From Mastigocoleus sp. MO_188.B34 (lineage in GTDB: Bacteria; Cyanobacteriota; Cyanobacteriia; Cyanobacteriales; Nostocaceae), in assembly GCF_030065675.1 (NCBI RefSeq), contig NZ_JASJDK010000073.1:1-44861 (forward strand): a stretch of DNA of 44,861 nt, in the 5' to 3' direction. Position 1 is the first letter of the stretch. Every line of letters starts with the position of its first letter. Shown piece after piece: positions 36,701-44,778 of the stretch. Both the position numbers and the translations under genes were made by a program. The notes below the pieces were generated by a model. That model was not told the origin of the DNA. It ran no database searches and was given only the letters and a program-made list of their open reading frames with translations.

Positions 36701-37176
36701 GTAGTTCAAAAACTAACAAGGATGGCAATTTCTTTATTGGGAATTTAAAAGTAGGTCTACATGTGGTGGAATTAGAAACAGAAGAGCTACCAATAGAAAT
36801 AGCAGTTCCAAAGACTAGTATGGTAGCTGAAGTTGCTAGTTCTGCGGTAACCCGGCTTAATTTTCCAACGAGAATAGAATATGGTGTTGCGGGGCGAATT
36901 ACTGATACCGCAGGTAAAGCAATATCCCAAGTTAGAATAGAATTAATAAATCCTTCTGGGGCAAGAGTATTATCCGGCGTTACGGATAAATTTGGTCTAT
37001 ATCGCCTTGATGGAGTTCCTGTTGGCAAATATACATTACAGATTTCTCCTCAGGAAAACCTAAGTAATCAAAGACAGCTACCCAAACGCAACATAGAAAT
37101 TCGCAACGAATTTGTTTACCACCAGAATCTGCAACTACCTATTTCTACAGCAACGAAAGAAAGCAAGAAAAATTGA
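33736..37176 (+). CDS. Outer-membrane usher with long Asn/Lys/Ser-rich N-terminal extension
   Basis: The 1146-residue protein is the probable outer-membrane assembly platform. An unusual first part (residues about 1-310) is rich in Asn, Lys, Ser and Gln and has no obvious signal peptide. From about 312 the usher N-domain appears (EPFLVGIIINGREVGTLDIL, then LIPLESFAEIAEF). A beta-barrel with alternating aromatic strands runs from about 440 to 940. Around 555-635 lies a plug-like domain (SFVQLRVGGIPIAQQQVGFD, GRYEFLDVRLPVGQSKEIEI). Two C-terminal carboxypeptidase-regulatory-like beta domains (about 955-1120) end the chain, including GRITDTAGKAISQVRIEL and DKFGLYRLDGVPVGKYTL. Known ushers are about 800-870 residues, so the extension accounts for the extra length. 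The start is the only ATG after an in-frame stop; export of the N-terminus is unexplained. Confidence 0.8.
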   Translation: MLYPALPPTPPAIILMMTSDKVSANKYLVAQKLQKSEESKGFAVKKSLIKNVDNTIKLNYSSATNRLLQEKNHNINPQHITPQNINTQNNSQKDTFPKKHDSEIELAIQKAAQKNVVGKIITAVQEIISVSLYASIDNITNNNSAVDLESQTIKEPSLKKPIIISDLKIGKVPNSKDANTEEINSAKKLEQHKYNLNSTKISRNTKFNAVKFISIVQELIVTAISTSLQQSNSEAIKLGNDGKSSVEIASSQGNISTNKKPNNNLKTETNSENNTNNPKKTTDSLARRLTNQKQEALRDNENTQNYQKSSLQLAQRPGEPFLVGIIINGREVGTLDILQLDNTLLIPLESFAEIAEFTVEVNNDNFQVQSPLGIVDIEPELFKQINGIIYVSKEVLKEKLKIDLELNTADLSLLADLPWRGGSQQRRREGIDLKPDFLAPRSGISSLKQEFNFYNSRGDTLLRSSSQLGGRIFGGAFRLRLDNNFENQPNISEYFFYKRDGRFRYQVGKQRVGLHPLLNGVGLTGFQLGYSNLPEDRFNPSYNANELVPRRSRPVQTFRGQAPPASFVQLRVGGIPIAQQQVGFDGRYEFLDVRLPVGQSKEIEIAIFDRNDLRVPRDIRSVRLNASDLLLPSGGNVQLAGLGFNGNLVQDSLFDDYTSSDEGKPVGFYQLRQGLTNNLTLEGSLQAVPDALQGQAGLVWRLANPIILSASVGSSRGELGYAADLDMEFDKLEINANSQSLPEGYRINSTGERFNHSLEAKYRFSNKFSLGVIGRSRQDGGSSADYILPTFFARPFSTLSLNGRPDINGDYLFNAFFRPSNSTRLSFNTYGDAYISNLRYDLNRNYQVSLGSEFGQGLAPRYSVNFGRSPRSLQQLSWNLGLAYSDGEFGPLVGASMQVLPGLFARLDYQGIPSRARNGFGGLDDGSLSVSLISDLSFAGGKVAPARASGIGKERGAIAGKLIIEDKKKNWDLEGSIVRVYDKYNNLVGSSKTNKDGNFFIGNLKVGLHVVELETEELPIEIAVPKTSMVAEVASSAVTRLNFPTRIEYGVAGRITDTAGKAISQVRIELINPSGARVLSGVTDKFGLYRLDGVPVGKYTLQISPQENLSNQRQLPKRNIEIRNEFVYHQNLQLPISTATKESKKN

Positions 37177-37178
37177 TA

Positions 37179-37220
37179 TTTGGGGATTAGAGATCGAGAT
37201 TTGGGGATTAGAGATCGGGA
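37179..37220. repeat. 21-bp tandem duplication after the usher gene
   Basis: Two 21-bp units (37179-37199 and 37200-37220) beginning TTTGGGGATTAGAGATCG differ at one position. They abut the usher stop codon. Such short duplications recur at gene ends in this window. Confidence 0.75.
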
Positions 37221-37460
37221 TATTCGAATTGGTAATTAATGGTAAATCTCAAGCAATTTAGAACAGCAATTTTACTTTGCATCAAAACCTTTCACCTAGT
37301 GTTTGGTTTAATTATCTTGCGAAGGGACAATTTCATGTCCAACTTCAATTACCATAACCATATAGATATAAAATACTTTCTTCAAGGGAATCAAAAAATT
37401 TAGTCAATGACTTAAATTAGTGCCCACTATTGCCCATTACCCAATTTCCCTCAGATAATC

Positions 37461-39698
37461 ATGCCAAAGTCAAAAAAGAACCTTAATAATCAAAACATTG
37501 ATAATCAAAACTTTGATAATCAGAACATTAATAATCCAATAGATTTGACCAATCCCAAATATTATCTCAACCGGGAATTGAGTTGGCTCGAATTTAATAG
37601 CAAGGTACTCCACGAAGCTTGCGATCCACGAACTCCTCTCCTAGAGCGTCTGAAGTTTTTAGCAATATTTTGTTCAAATCTAGATGAGTTCTTTATGGTG
37701 CGGGTTGCTGCATTAAAGCAACAGGTAGAAGCAAAAGTAAGCAAATTAACTTTTGATGGGCGCACTCCCCAACAGCAACTAGATGAAATTAGCTTTGCAC
37801 TACGTCCTTTAGTTACTCAACACAACCAACATTTTGAGCAAGTACTCCGTCCCGAACTAGTAAAACATGGGATACATATCCTAGACTACATAGATCTATC
37901 CGAGCAGCAAAGGGATTATTTAAACAATTATTTTGAAGAACAAATATTTCCTGTTATTACCCCTCTTGCAGTTGATCGCAGTCATCCATTTCCTTATATT
38001 TCTAACCTCAGTTTAAATTTAGCTGTTGTTATTAAAAATCCAGAAACCGAACAGGAATTTTTTGCTCGAGTCAAAGTTCCCAGAGTCTTACCCCGATTTA
38101 TACCCTTACCATCTGATTTAAGCAGTAACCGCAACGGTAAATCCATTGTTTGGACGGGTGTTCCCCTAGAACAAGCAATTGCTCACAATTTAGAGTATTT
38201 ATTTCCGGGGATGAATATTCAAGAATATCACCCCTTCCGAATTACCCGTGATGCTGACTTGGAATTAGAAGAAGATGAAGCCGATGATTTACTTTTAGCC
38301 ATCGAACAAGAATTACGCAAGCGTCGAGTTGGCGGAACTCCGGTTCGCTTAGAACTTCAATCCCAAACTCCAGAAATTATTCGTAACCGACTTTTGCAAG
38401 ATTTGAATTTGTCTGATAGCGATGTTTATCAGGTGGAAGGTCTTTTGGGATTGCGAGATTTAATGTATTTCTTGTCACTCCCACTTCCAGAATTAAAAGA
38501 CCAACCTTGGCGTTCTGTAGTACATCCAAGACTACAAGTACTTAGAGAACCTAATACCGGTTCTGGATTACTTAAGCTTGATGAAGGTCAGGATATTTTT
38601 TCTGTGATCCGAGAGAAAGATTTATTAGTACATCATCCCTACCAATCCTTTACCCGTTCTGTTGTAAGATTTATTACAGATTCGGCCCACGATCCCGACG
38701 TACTAGCAATTAAGATGACCTTGTACCGGACTTCCGGTGATTCACCAATTGTAGATGCTTTAATTGCAGCCGCGGAAAATGGCAAACAGGTGTCGGTTTT
38801 AGTTGAATTGAAAGCACGTTTTGATGAAGAAAATAACATCTATTGGGCAAGACGTTTAGAAAGTGTAGGAGTTCACGTAGTTTATGGTTTAGTGGGACTG
38901 AAAACCCATAGTAAAATCGTTATGGTAGTGCGACGAGAAAAAGAACGCATCCGTCGTTATGTACATATTGGAACCGGAAACTACAATCCGAAAACAGCCC
39001 GACTTTATACAGATTTAGGTTTACTTAGCTGTCGTGAAGATTTAGGAGCAGATCTAACAGATTTATTCAACTACTTAACAGGTTATTCCCGGCAAAAATC
39101 CTACCGACAGTTGTTGGTTGCTCCGGTCAATATGCGCGATCGCTTCATGAATTTGATCTATCGGGAAATAGAAAATGCCCAAAAAGAGCTTTCTGGAAGG
39201 ATTGTAGCTAAGATGAACTCCCTCATCGACCCACAAATTATCACCGCATTATATGAAGCTTCGCGAGCGGGAGTAAAAATTGACTTAATTGTACGGGGAA
39301 CTTGCTGTTTGCGTCCTGGATTGAAAAATATTAGTGAAAATATCAGTGTAATCAGTATTGTAGGTCGTTTCCTAGAACACTCGCGGATTTTCTATTTTTA
39401 CAATAACGGACACGAAGAAATTTACTTCGGTAGCGCAGATTGGATGCCCCGCAATCTAGATCGGCGAGTAGAAGCTATCACCCCCATACAAGATCCTGAC
39501 ATAGCAAAAGACTTACAGGAAATTTTAGGGATGATGTTAGCAGATAACCGTCAAGCTTGGGAATTACAGTCTGATGGTAGTTATATCCAACGACGTCCCG
39601 GCGATTGTCCAGAAGCTGTCTCCCAAAAAAAACTTATGTCTATGGTATTAGTTTCAGCTACAATTCCTCCTAATTTAATCAGTCCAAAGCAAAATTAA
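37461..39698 (+). CDS. ppk: Polyphosphate kinase 1
   Basis: The 745-residue enzyme reversibly makes polyphosphate from ATP and stores phosphate. It has the Ppk1 N-domain (YLNRELSWLEFNSKVLHEA), head domain and two PLD-like catalytic domains. His483 in LKTHSKIVMVV is the likely autophosphorylated histidine. VHIGTGNYNPKTARLYTDLG follows and LEHSRIFYFYNNG supplies the second conserved His. Length and domain order are normal. The first 25 residues are an Asn-rich stretch with repeats of NIDNQNFDNQN, which is not part of the enzyme core. The adjacent receiver gene is on the same strand but 179 bp away, so shared regulation is uncertain. Confidence 0.97.
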   Translation: MPKSKKNLNNQNIDNQNFDNQNINNPIDLTNPKYYLNRELSWLEFNSKVLHEACDPRTPLLERLKFLAIFCSNLDEFFMVRVAALKQQVEAKVSKLTFDGRTPQQQLDEISFALRPLVTQHNQHFEQVLRPELVKHGIHILDYIDLSEQQRDYLNNYFEEQIFPVITPLAVDRSHPFPYISNLSLNLAVVIKNPETEQEFFARVKVPRVLPRFIPLPSDLSSNRNGKSIVWTGVPLEQAIAHNLEYLFPGMNIQEYHPFRITRDADLELEEDEADDLLLAIEQELRKRRVGGTPVRLELQSQTPEIIRNRLLQDLNLSDSDVYQVEGLLGLRDLMYFLSLPLPELKDQPWRSVVHPRLQVLREPNTGSGLLKLDEGQDIFSVIREKDLLVHHPYQSFTRSVVRFITDSAHDPDVLAIKMTLYRTSGDSPIVDALIAAAENGKQVSVLVELKARFDEENNIYWARRLESVGVHVVYGLVGLKTHSKIVMVVRREKERIRRYVHIGTGNYNPKTARLYTDLGLLSCREDLGADLTDLFNYLTGYSRQKSYRQLLVAPVNMRDRFMNLIYREIENAQKELSGRIVAKMNSLIDPQIITALYEASRAGVKIDLIVRGTCCLRPGLKNISENISVISIVGRFLEHSRIFYFYNNGHEEIYFGSADWMPRNLDRRVEAITPIQDPDIAKDLQEILGMMLADNRQAWELQSDGSYIQRRPGDCPEAVSQKKLMSMVLVSATIPPNLISPKQN

Positions 39699-39877
39699 TT
39701 TTCACCAGATAGTTAAATTGCAAAAAATATTGAGGTAGTCCTAATGTATCAGTTGATTAACTCTTGTTAGCTTTAATTATAAAATTAAAACTTATTCAAC
39801 CATAGGATAGAGTCAGTTGCGGTGCATGTTCGCATAGACTATAAAAGTTACTGTAAATTGAGTTTAATTTTACTTCA

Positions 39878-40291
39878 ATGTTAATGTTATCCTGTAAGTC
39901 TTCTATCTTGCGGGTTCTAATAGTTGACGATCACGAACTTACTCGTTTAGCTCTGAAATTTGCTTTTTCTCGTGAAGAAAATATTCAGATTGTAGGTGTG
40001 GCAGAAAACGGGAAAGAAGCGATAGACATCGTCAAACGTTTCCCACCAAATGTGGTTGTCCTGGATTTACAAATGCCAGTAATGGATGGTTGGATTGCTT
40101 CCAATCAGATCAAAACTATTGTTCCTGATACAAAAATAATTGCTTATTCTTCACTCGAAGAAACTAAATATCATGAAAAAAAAGTAACAGCTAGTTTGGA
40201 TGCTTTTTGTAAAAAAGATGCCCCTACAAATGAACTAATCTCTTTGATTAAAAAATTGGGGGAGAACAGTATAAATAATTCAGTAACATGA
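39878..40291 (+). CDS. Receiver-only response regulator
   Basis: The 137-residue protein is a single receiver domain: acidic pocket VLIVDDHELTRLAL (Asp17/Asp18), phospho-acceptor Asp63 in VVVLDLQMPVMDGW, a Ser position in IIAYSSLEE and the conserved Lys in AFCKKDAP. It ends soon after with no DNA-binding domain. The receiver sequence is most like NarL-type regulators, so this is either a CheY-like single-domain regulator or the remnant of a longer one. No histidine kinase is adjacent; the nearest in the window is the orphan kinase at 28.9-30.3 kb. An alternative ATG lies at codon 3. Confidence 0.93.
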   Translation: MLMLSCKSSILRVLIVDDHELTRLALKFAFSREENIQIVGVAENGKEAIDIVKRFPPNVVVLDLQMPVMDGWIASNQIKTIVPDTKIIAYSSLEETKYHEKKVTASLDAFCKKDAPTNELISLIKKLGENSINNSVT

Positions 40292-40384
40292 TCGAACGGT
40301 CGAGCATATTTGCAAGTTATTTATCAATACATAGACAAAATCGTTTCAGGGTCAATAGGAAGTCGCATATGTGTTTTCTACCAA

Positions 40385-40422
40385 TGCGTCGGTAGTACAT
40401 CTTGGGTTTTACTACCGGCGCA
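40385..40422. terminator. Strong hairpin between convergent genes
   Basis: TGCGTCGGTAGTA (40385-40397) pairs with TACTACCGGCGCA (40410-40422), 13 bp with one G-T pair, around a 12-nt loop. It lies between the converging response regulator and the 62-aa gene. There is no T tract; it may stop or protect both mRNAs. Confidence 0.5.
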
Positions 40423-40455
40423 ATTTCCAGGGTTAACTATTGCTTTTAATCTAAT

Positions 40456-40644
40456 TTAGGATCGATTATTTTCAGATTCATTAAAAGTACGTTCATATTC
40501 GTCAATCAACTCATCCATTTCTTCTAAAGCTTGATTTACGTCAATTCTTAAAGTACCTAAATTTGGTTTTTCAAGAAGACCTAGCAAATAATCTCTTTTA
40601 CTTCTAATTTCAACTACTTTTTCCTTGATTGTCTGCGCGTCCAT
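40456..40644 (-). CDS. Small hypothetical helical protein, 62 aa
   Basis: The product is a short charged helix bundle (MDAQTIKEKVVEIRSKRD, then DVNQALEEMDELIDEYERTF). Of two adjacent ATGs the second (40642-40644) has the better spacing of 7 bases from a GGAG site; the first would add one Met. There is no signal peptide. I do not recognise the family. It faces the DUF2854 gene divergently and converges with the response regulator. Confidence 0.65.
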   Translation of the reverse strand: MDAQTIKEKVVEIRSKRDYLLGLLEKPNLGTLRIDVNQALEEMDELIDEYERTFNESENNRS

Positions 40645-40885
40645 CATTACTCTCCAACACAAATTAATTTTTTTCAGCCTAAAGCTCTATCCCTACTTTA
40701 CTTTACTAGCTTTACCTTTAAAGAAATTATAGATGCCTGGTAGTTGGGTTGGATAATTACAATTAGCTTTTTCTTGTTAATTAACCTTCTATCATTGCTC
40801 CATAAGTAAATATCTTGGCAAGGTACTTATAATAAACGATGATAGTAAAAATGAAGTAATAATAATTAATACAAAAATTAAAATT

Positions 40886-41446
40886 ATGTTGCGCCAGATT
40901 TCTTTAGGGACTTTGGGTCTAAGCATTGGTGGAGTTCTTGTCATAGTTGGTTTTGTCGCCTACGCTACGGATAATGCGACCCTTAACCTTGCTGGATTTT
41001 TTTATGGTTTTCCTTTATTACTTGGAGGACTAGCATTAAAAGCTAACGAACTCAAACCAATAAAATTTACCCAACCAACCACACCAGAGATTTTGGCATT
41101 ACGGGAAAAACAAGCGACCATAACTCAGAATAAAATTCGCAAAGACATTACCAGATATTGTTACGGTCAAAATGTACATTTTGATCGAGCCTTATCTTAC
41201 TTAGGTCTTGGTTCAACGGATGACGATTTACCTGAAGTTACTGGTTTAAGAGAAACAGAAACAGAAGGTGCTTACACGATTATTCTAGAATTTAACTCCC
41301 CAGAATTTTCTATTGATGTCTGGAGAGAAAAACACGAGAAAATGATTAAGTACTTTGGTCCCGGGGTAGACGTAGAAATTACAGAAGTCGGTGAAGATCG
41401 AATTGAATTAGCATTGATCGCTTTACCAGAGGAAAAAGCTAGTTAA
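40886..41446 (+). CDS. DUF2854 membrane protein
   Basis: The 186-residue protein has two N-terminal membrane helices (about residues 8-27 and 33-50; LSIGGVLVIVGFVAYAT, LNLAGFFYGFPLLLGGLAL). A cytosolic or stromal-side domain follows with RKDITRYCYGQNVHFDRAL and FSIDVWREKHEKMIKYFGPG. This is the DUF2854 pattern, conserved across cyanobacteria and plant chloroplasts and of unknown function. The ATG fits other members. It is divergent from the 62-aa gene and stands alone. Confidence 0.85.
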   Translation: MLRQISLGTLGLSIGGVLVIVGFVAYATDNATLNLAGFFYGFPLLLGGLALKANELKPIKFTQPTTPEILALREKQATITQNKIRKDITRYCYGQNVHFDRALSYLGLGSTDDDLPEVTGLRETETEGAYTIILEFNSPEFSIDVWREKHEKMIKYFGPGVDVEITEVGEDRIELALIALPEEKAS

Positions 41447-41553
41447 AATTTCAAGTATGCTTCACATTCGCGATAATTTTCCTGATAATTTTTTGATATA
41501 TAACCTTTGGTAGTTGCAAACCTAATAAAATTTGAGATTTATTAAATCATGAA

Positions 41554-41970
41554 TTAATCAAATACATGCTTTTGGGCGACTTTCCAGTAACGAGAAAAGC
41601 GTTTGAGGTCAATGAAACCGTCATAGTCAAAAAATGGCTTGGTCTCATACACCTCTAATTTTTTGTAACGTTCAATTTCATCGCAAATACTATCAAAGCG
41701 AGGACTGGGAGTGTCGACAGTAATAACTTTACTAGCATTATTTTCTACCGCAAAAGCTAAAACTTTATTGACAATATCACCACGACGGATTGTGACAGGT
41801 AACTCCAATAAACATTCATAAATAAAAGTAATTCGTTTAAGACCAATCTGCCATTCTTCGAGCAGTGCGTCATCCCATATCCAGACTGCGGGAGAGTTGG
41901 GATATTCCTCAAATGCTGGGTTTTTCGGACTCAAACAATCCCCATGTACCCAGATAACTTGTTCTGACAT
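41554..41970 (-). CDS. Stand-alone photolyase N-domain-like protein
   Basis: The 138-residue protein resembles only the N-terminal alpha/beta domain of DNA photolyases and cryptochromes: VIWVHGDCLSPKNPAF, then PAVWIWDDALLEEW, ITFIYECLLELPVTIRRGDI and NNASKVITVDTPSPRFD. In photolyases that domain carries the antenna-chromophore site, while the FAD-binding helical part follows; here the helical part is absent. It may have been kept as a conserved small protein rather than a broken gene, since the frame is clean and the length compact. The function is unknown; the fold call is by pattern. Confidence 0.6.
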   Translation of the reverse strand: MSEQVIWVHGDCLSPKNPAFEEYPNSPAVWIWDDALLEEWQIGLKRITFIYECLLELPVTIRRGDIVNKVLAFAVENNASKVITVDTPSPRFDSICDEIERYKKLEVYETKPFFDYDGFIDLKRFSRYWKVAQKHVFD

Positions 41971-42599
41971 GAAATGTGATATTAACAGCTGGAAACATTA
42001 ATGTTAATAACTATAGCCTTTAAAAAGGTAGTATCTTGCATCTTTCCCGATCTGAAAGTTAAAGCTTTTCCACCCTGCGGGTTAGCTGCACCGGATAGCG
42101 CTGATGAATTAGCGCGGGTTAGTCGCCGCGCTGTTCCCAGTTTTCTGTTCCCTTCTATAAGCGACGTGTAGCAATTTTAAAGGAAATCGATCCAATAACC
42201 GAGTTCTTCTAATGTTAATTCTTCACTCCTTTTGTTTTCTACAACTCAAAAGTGTAAATAATGGTCAGTAATTAGAAGCAAATTCCAGACAAAACTTATA
42301 ATCACTATAAATTGTAGGTGATATATAGTACAATAATGTATGTTTTTATTACAGTTACCTACTACTTGATTCCTTTTTCTAGTATTTGCGCAGAAAAATG
42401 GAATTTATACTCAAATACCCCAATACCTATGAACTTTTGGTAGCTTTTTAGTGATTTGCTGTTCCATGGTTGTAAAATGTAAAAAAAATCTGAGTCATAA
42501 GTTCAACACATATAATAAAGTGTTCCAGAGGATACGATATTATTTGTTTACAGGGAAAGGGTAAAATATTTTTATTTTCAAAGCCTCAAGAGAATAACT
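41971..42599. other. Intergenic region with a GC-rich palindromic island
   Basis: This gap between divergent genes contains the GC-rich block at about 42066-42150 and the AT-rich promoter side of ycf23. No credible ORF is present. Confidence 0.55.
42098..42131. repeat. GC-rich overlapping palindromes
   Basis: GCGCT (42098-42102) pairs with AGCGC (42111-42115), and GCGCGG (42112-42117) with CCGCGC (42126-42131); the two stems share bases and are mutually exclusive. The block stands out as GC-rich in AT-rich DNA. It could be a dispersed repeat or a switch-like RNA element. Confidence 0.4.
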
Positions 42600-43349
42600 A
42601 TGACGATGCATCATTCTTTGCAACGTGCATTTTTCAACCGCAATGCTTTAAAAGTTATCAGTGGTTTGAATAATTTCAATTCCAAAAGCGTTGCCGCGAC
42701 TGTTCAAGCAGCACATCATGGTGGTGCTACTTTCATTGACATTGCTGCAGATCCTGCATTAGTTAAGACAGTAAAACTATTGACGAATATACCTATATGT
42801 GTATCGGCAGTAGAAGCAGAAAAATTTGTTACATCTGTAAATGCTGGTGCGGATCTCATTGAAATTGGTAATTTTGATTCTTTTTATGCCAAAGGGCGTA
42901 AATTCGAAGCTGAAGAAGTGTTAGCACTCACAAAAGAAACTCGTGCTCTTCTTCCGAAAATTACTCTTTCTGTCACTGTTCCTCACATTCTTAAGTTGGA
43001 TCAACAGGTGGAATTAGCAGAAGAATTGGTAAAAGCAGGTGCAGATATTATTCAGACTGAAGGTGGTACTAGCAGTAAGCCCAATAATCCCGGAACATTA
43101 GGATTAATTGAGAAAGCTGCCCCTACTTTGGCTGCTGCTTATGAAATTTCTCGTGCTGTTTCGGTGCCGGTATTATGTGCTTCTGGTATCTCCAGTGTGA
43201 CAGCACCTCTTGCGGTTGCGGCTGGTGCGGCTGGTGTAGGTGTAGGTTCGGCAATCAACCAACTCAATAGTGAAATTGCAATGATTGCTGCTGTTAGAGG
43301 TATAGTCGAATCATTAATGGCTAACCGCACAAGAATCAACATTCTTTAG
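42600..43349 (+). CDS. ycf23: Ycf23/DUF561 family TIM-barrel protein
   Basis: The 249-residue protein matches DUF561, known as Ycf23 when encoded in red-algal plastids. The TIM-barrel features are FNRNALKVISGLNNF at the start, ATFIDIAADPALVK, NAGADLIEIGNFDSFYAKG, ADIIQTEGGTSSKP and the phosphate-binding-like ending VPVLCASGISSVTAPLAVAAGAAGVGVGSA in pieces. The family is conserved in cyanobacteria and some plastids; its reaction is not established. It has no signal peptide and is cytosolic. It stands alone after an AT-rich leader; a second in-frame ATG occurs at codon 3. Confidence 0.9.
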   Translation: MTMHHSLQRAFFNRNALKVISGLNNFNSKSVAATVQAAHHGGATFIDIAADPALVKTVKLLTNIPICVSAVEAEKFVTSVNAGADLIEIGNFDSFYAKGRKFEAEEVLALTKETRALLPKITLSVTVPHILKLDQQVELAEELVKAGADIIQTEGGTSSKPNNPGTLGLIEKAAPTLAAAYEISRAVSVPVLCASGISSVTAPLAVAAGAAGVGVGSAINQLNSEIAMIAAVRGIVESLMANRTRINIL

Positions 43350-44059
43350 AAAAACAGGATCGTGTTTTCTATTTGTAACTGGATTCTCAAATAACTTACA
43401 GGAACCAACAATTACAGGGAGAAAGCCTACAAGTCTATTTATGGGAATGTTGGCTCGTAAAAGATTTAATAGCAATGAAACAGGAGATTAATTTCTATTC
43501 AGTTGTGTCTATACATCTAATTACTCCAGTAAGGGTAAAAATTAGTCACTACCAATATAAGTGGTGTTAAATTAAGCACGACTAGGATTAGTGTAGTGTT
43601 TGCAACACCTACAATATGTATGGATACAACCGAGATTTATTAATGATTTGGGTCATAAATTTCCCTGTTACGGTATTTTTTGATAAATATATCCGGCAAG
43701 TAGCGCAGAATTTACCTTTAGAAAAATACGAAACCTTAAGATGTAGTAACTGAAAAACTTAAATCTCTAGTTTAAATTACTTCATCAGTATTTAAGATTA
43801 TTGGGAAAAATTCGATTTTACTGGCGTCCCATTTTTGCAAGTCGATACTTTAGCATAAAAATTCATTCTTTGATTACCAAAGTGGGTATTTAAGTAAATG
43901 GTTCCCATTGTCTTGAGAAAAACTTAGCATTTTAATTAATTCAACCAACTAAATTTGCATCGCATTTTTGTTAAGTTCTGTCAGTTCACAATTTCTTTTT
44001 GGCTACCATTTTTTCTCAGAGCAAAGTTGTTGTGAGAATTTGAATCCTATATCCGTACT

Positions 44060-44150
44060 GCAAAGATATACACAACACATACAATACAGGTGTGAGAGAG
44101 ATTCTTGCAACAAATGCTTCAGACGTTCCCCAGGAGCTGGAACGTTTTTT
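44060..44150 (+). ncRNA. Candidate small RNA with intrinsic terminator
   Basis: A hairpin (ACGTT-CCAG paired with CTGG-AACGT, 44123-44145, with a CC bulge and GAG loop) is followed by six T residues, a good intrinsic terminator on the + strand. No ORF ends before it: the nearest upstream + gene, ycf23, stops nearly 800 bp away. A TATATC-like -10 box near 44049 would give a transcript of about 90 nt. The exact start is uncertain and the RNA family is not recognised. Confidence 0.35.
44123..44150 (+). terminator. Intrinsic terminator in the gap after ycf23
   Basis: A nine-pair stem with a 2-nt bulge and a 3-nt loop leads directly into TTTTTT. It is a convincing plus-strand terminator without an adjacent ORF. 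Confidence 0.65.
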
Positions 44151-44454
44151 AGTATTTTTCTATATTTGCTTAGTTTTTGATCGCACTACCAAATATCCTT
44201 GAATATCAGATTCCTTTAGGATTCCTCTTCGCCATAAAAGGGAGCAGGGAGAGAGAACAGCGCAAGTCCCACGCTAACTTAACTCACCAGTAACATCCGA
44301 GCACATCTTCAATAATTCCGTTGTGAATCAGATCCACATCATTGATGGAAGTTGAGTCAATCGCACTTTATAGTATTTTTGTACTAAAATGAATGTATAG
44401 TAATCCATAAGGCTGGATTAACTTCAGAATCAAAAGGTTAAGGGTTTATATCTT

Positions 44455-44718
44455 ATGGTTAAGCATTACATTCTCAGCCTCAATCCTACAGCTAAGCATG
44501 AATGGGACAGATGTGTGTTACGGGATGTTTTGAGCGCAAAACGCCCAGAAATGGCGAAATTAATTGCAGAAGCAGTTAATGCTCGATCAGGTAACTACTT
44601 AATTAGTGTCAATATTGAAGTAAAAGTATTAGAGAAAGCCGAAGCACCTCAAGCCGAACAGCTTGCACTTAATATTGCTGAAGTGAGCGAACAACCTCAA
44701 TTGCAGGAAGCTGCCTAG
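44455..44718 (+). CDS. Small hypothetical protein, 87 aa
   Basis: I do not recognise this protein. It begins MVKHYILSLNPTAKHEWDRC and has a mixed alpha/beta core (RPEMAKLIAEAVNARSGNY, LISVNIEVKVLEKAE), then an acidic, Gln- and Ala-rich tail. There is no signal peptide or membrane helix. The ATG has a weak AAGGG site about 12 bases upstream. It stands alone on the + strand, followed by a hairpin at 44758. Confidence 0.65.
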   Translation: MVKHYILSLNPTAKHEWDRCVLRDVLSAKRPEMAKLIAEAVNARSGNYLISVNIEVKVLEKAEAPQAEQLALNIAEVSEQPQLQEAA

Positions 44719-44757
44719 TTAAAACATGGGATTTATAGAACTTGTCGAAGTTCAAAA

Positions 44758-44778
44758 CTCCCAGCCTTTAGGCGGGAG
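44758..44778. mobile_element. Hairpin resembling an IS200/IS605 right-end remnant
   Basis: CTCCC-A-GCC, a TTTA loop, and GGC-GGGAG form an eight-pair stem with one bulged A. IS200/IS605-type elements carry a subterminal hairpin with a CTTTAG-like loop at the right end, where the TnpB guide RNA also ends. No tnpA or tnpB reading frame lies before it in the window, so at most this is a solitary remnant; a simple terminator hairpin is the alternative. Confidence 0.3.

Larger units (their letters stand above)
43350..44454. other. Long intergenic region containing a candidate small RNA
   Basis: About 1.1 kb without a convincing ORF. Frames such as the 36-codon ORF at 43643-43753 and the one at 43968-44180 have no recognisable product. 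The notable element is the intrinsic terminator at 44123-44150 with a possible small RNA before it. Confidence 0.5.

Noticed and set aside
43968-44180. 70-codon frame overlapping the candidate small RNA
   Set aside because: It lacks a ribosome-binding site, has unusual Cys/Phe content, and reads through the intrinsic terminator at 44123-44150.
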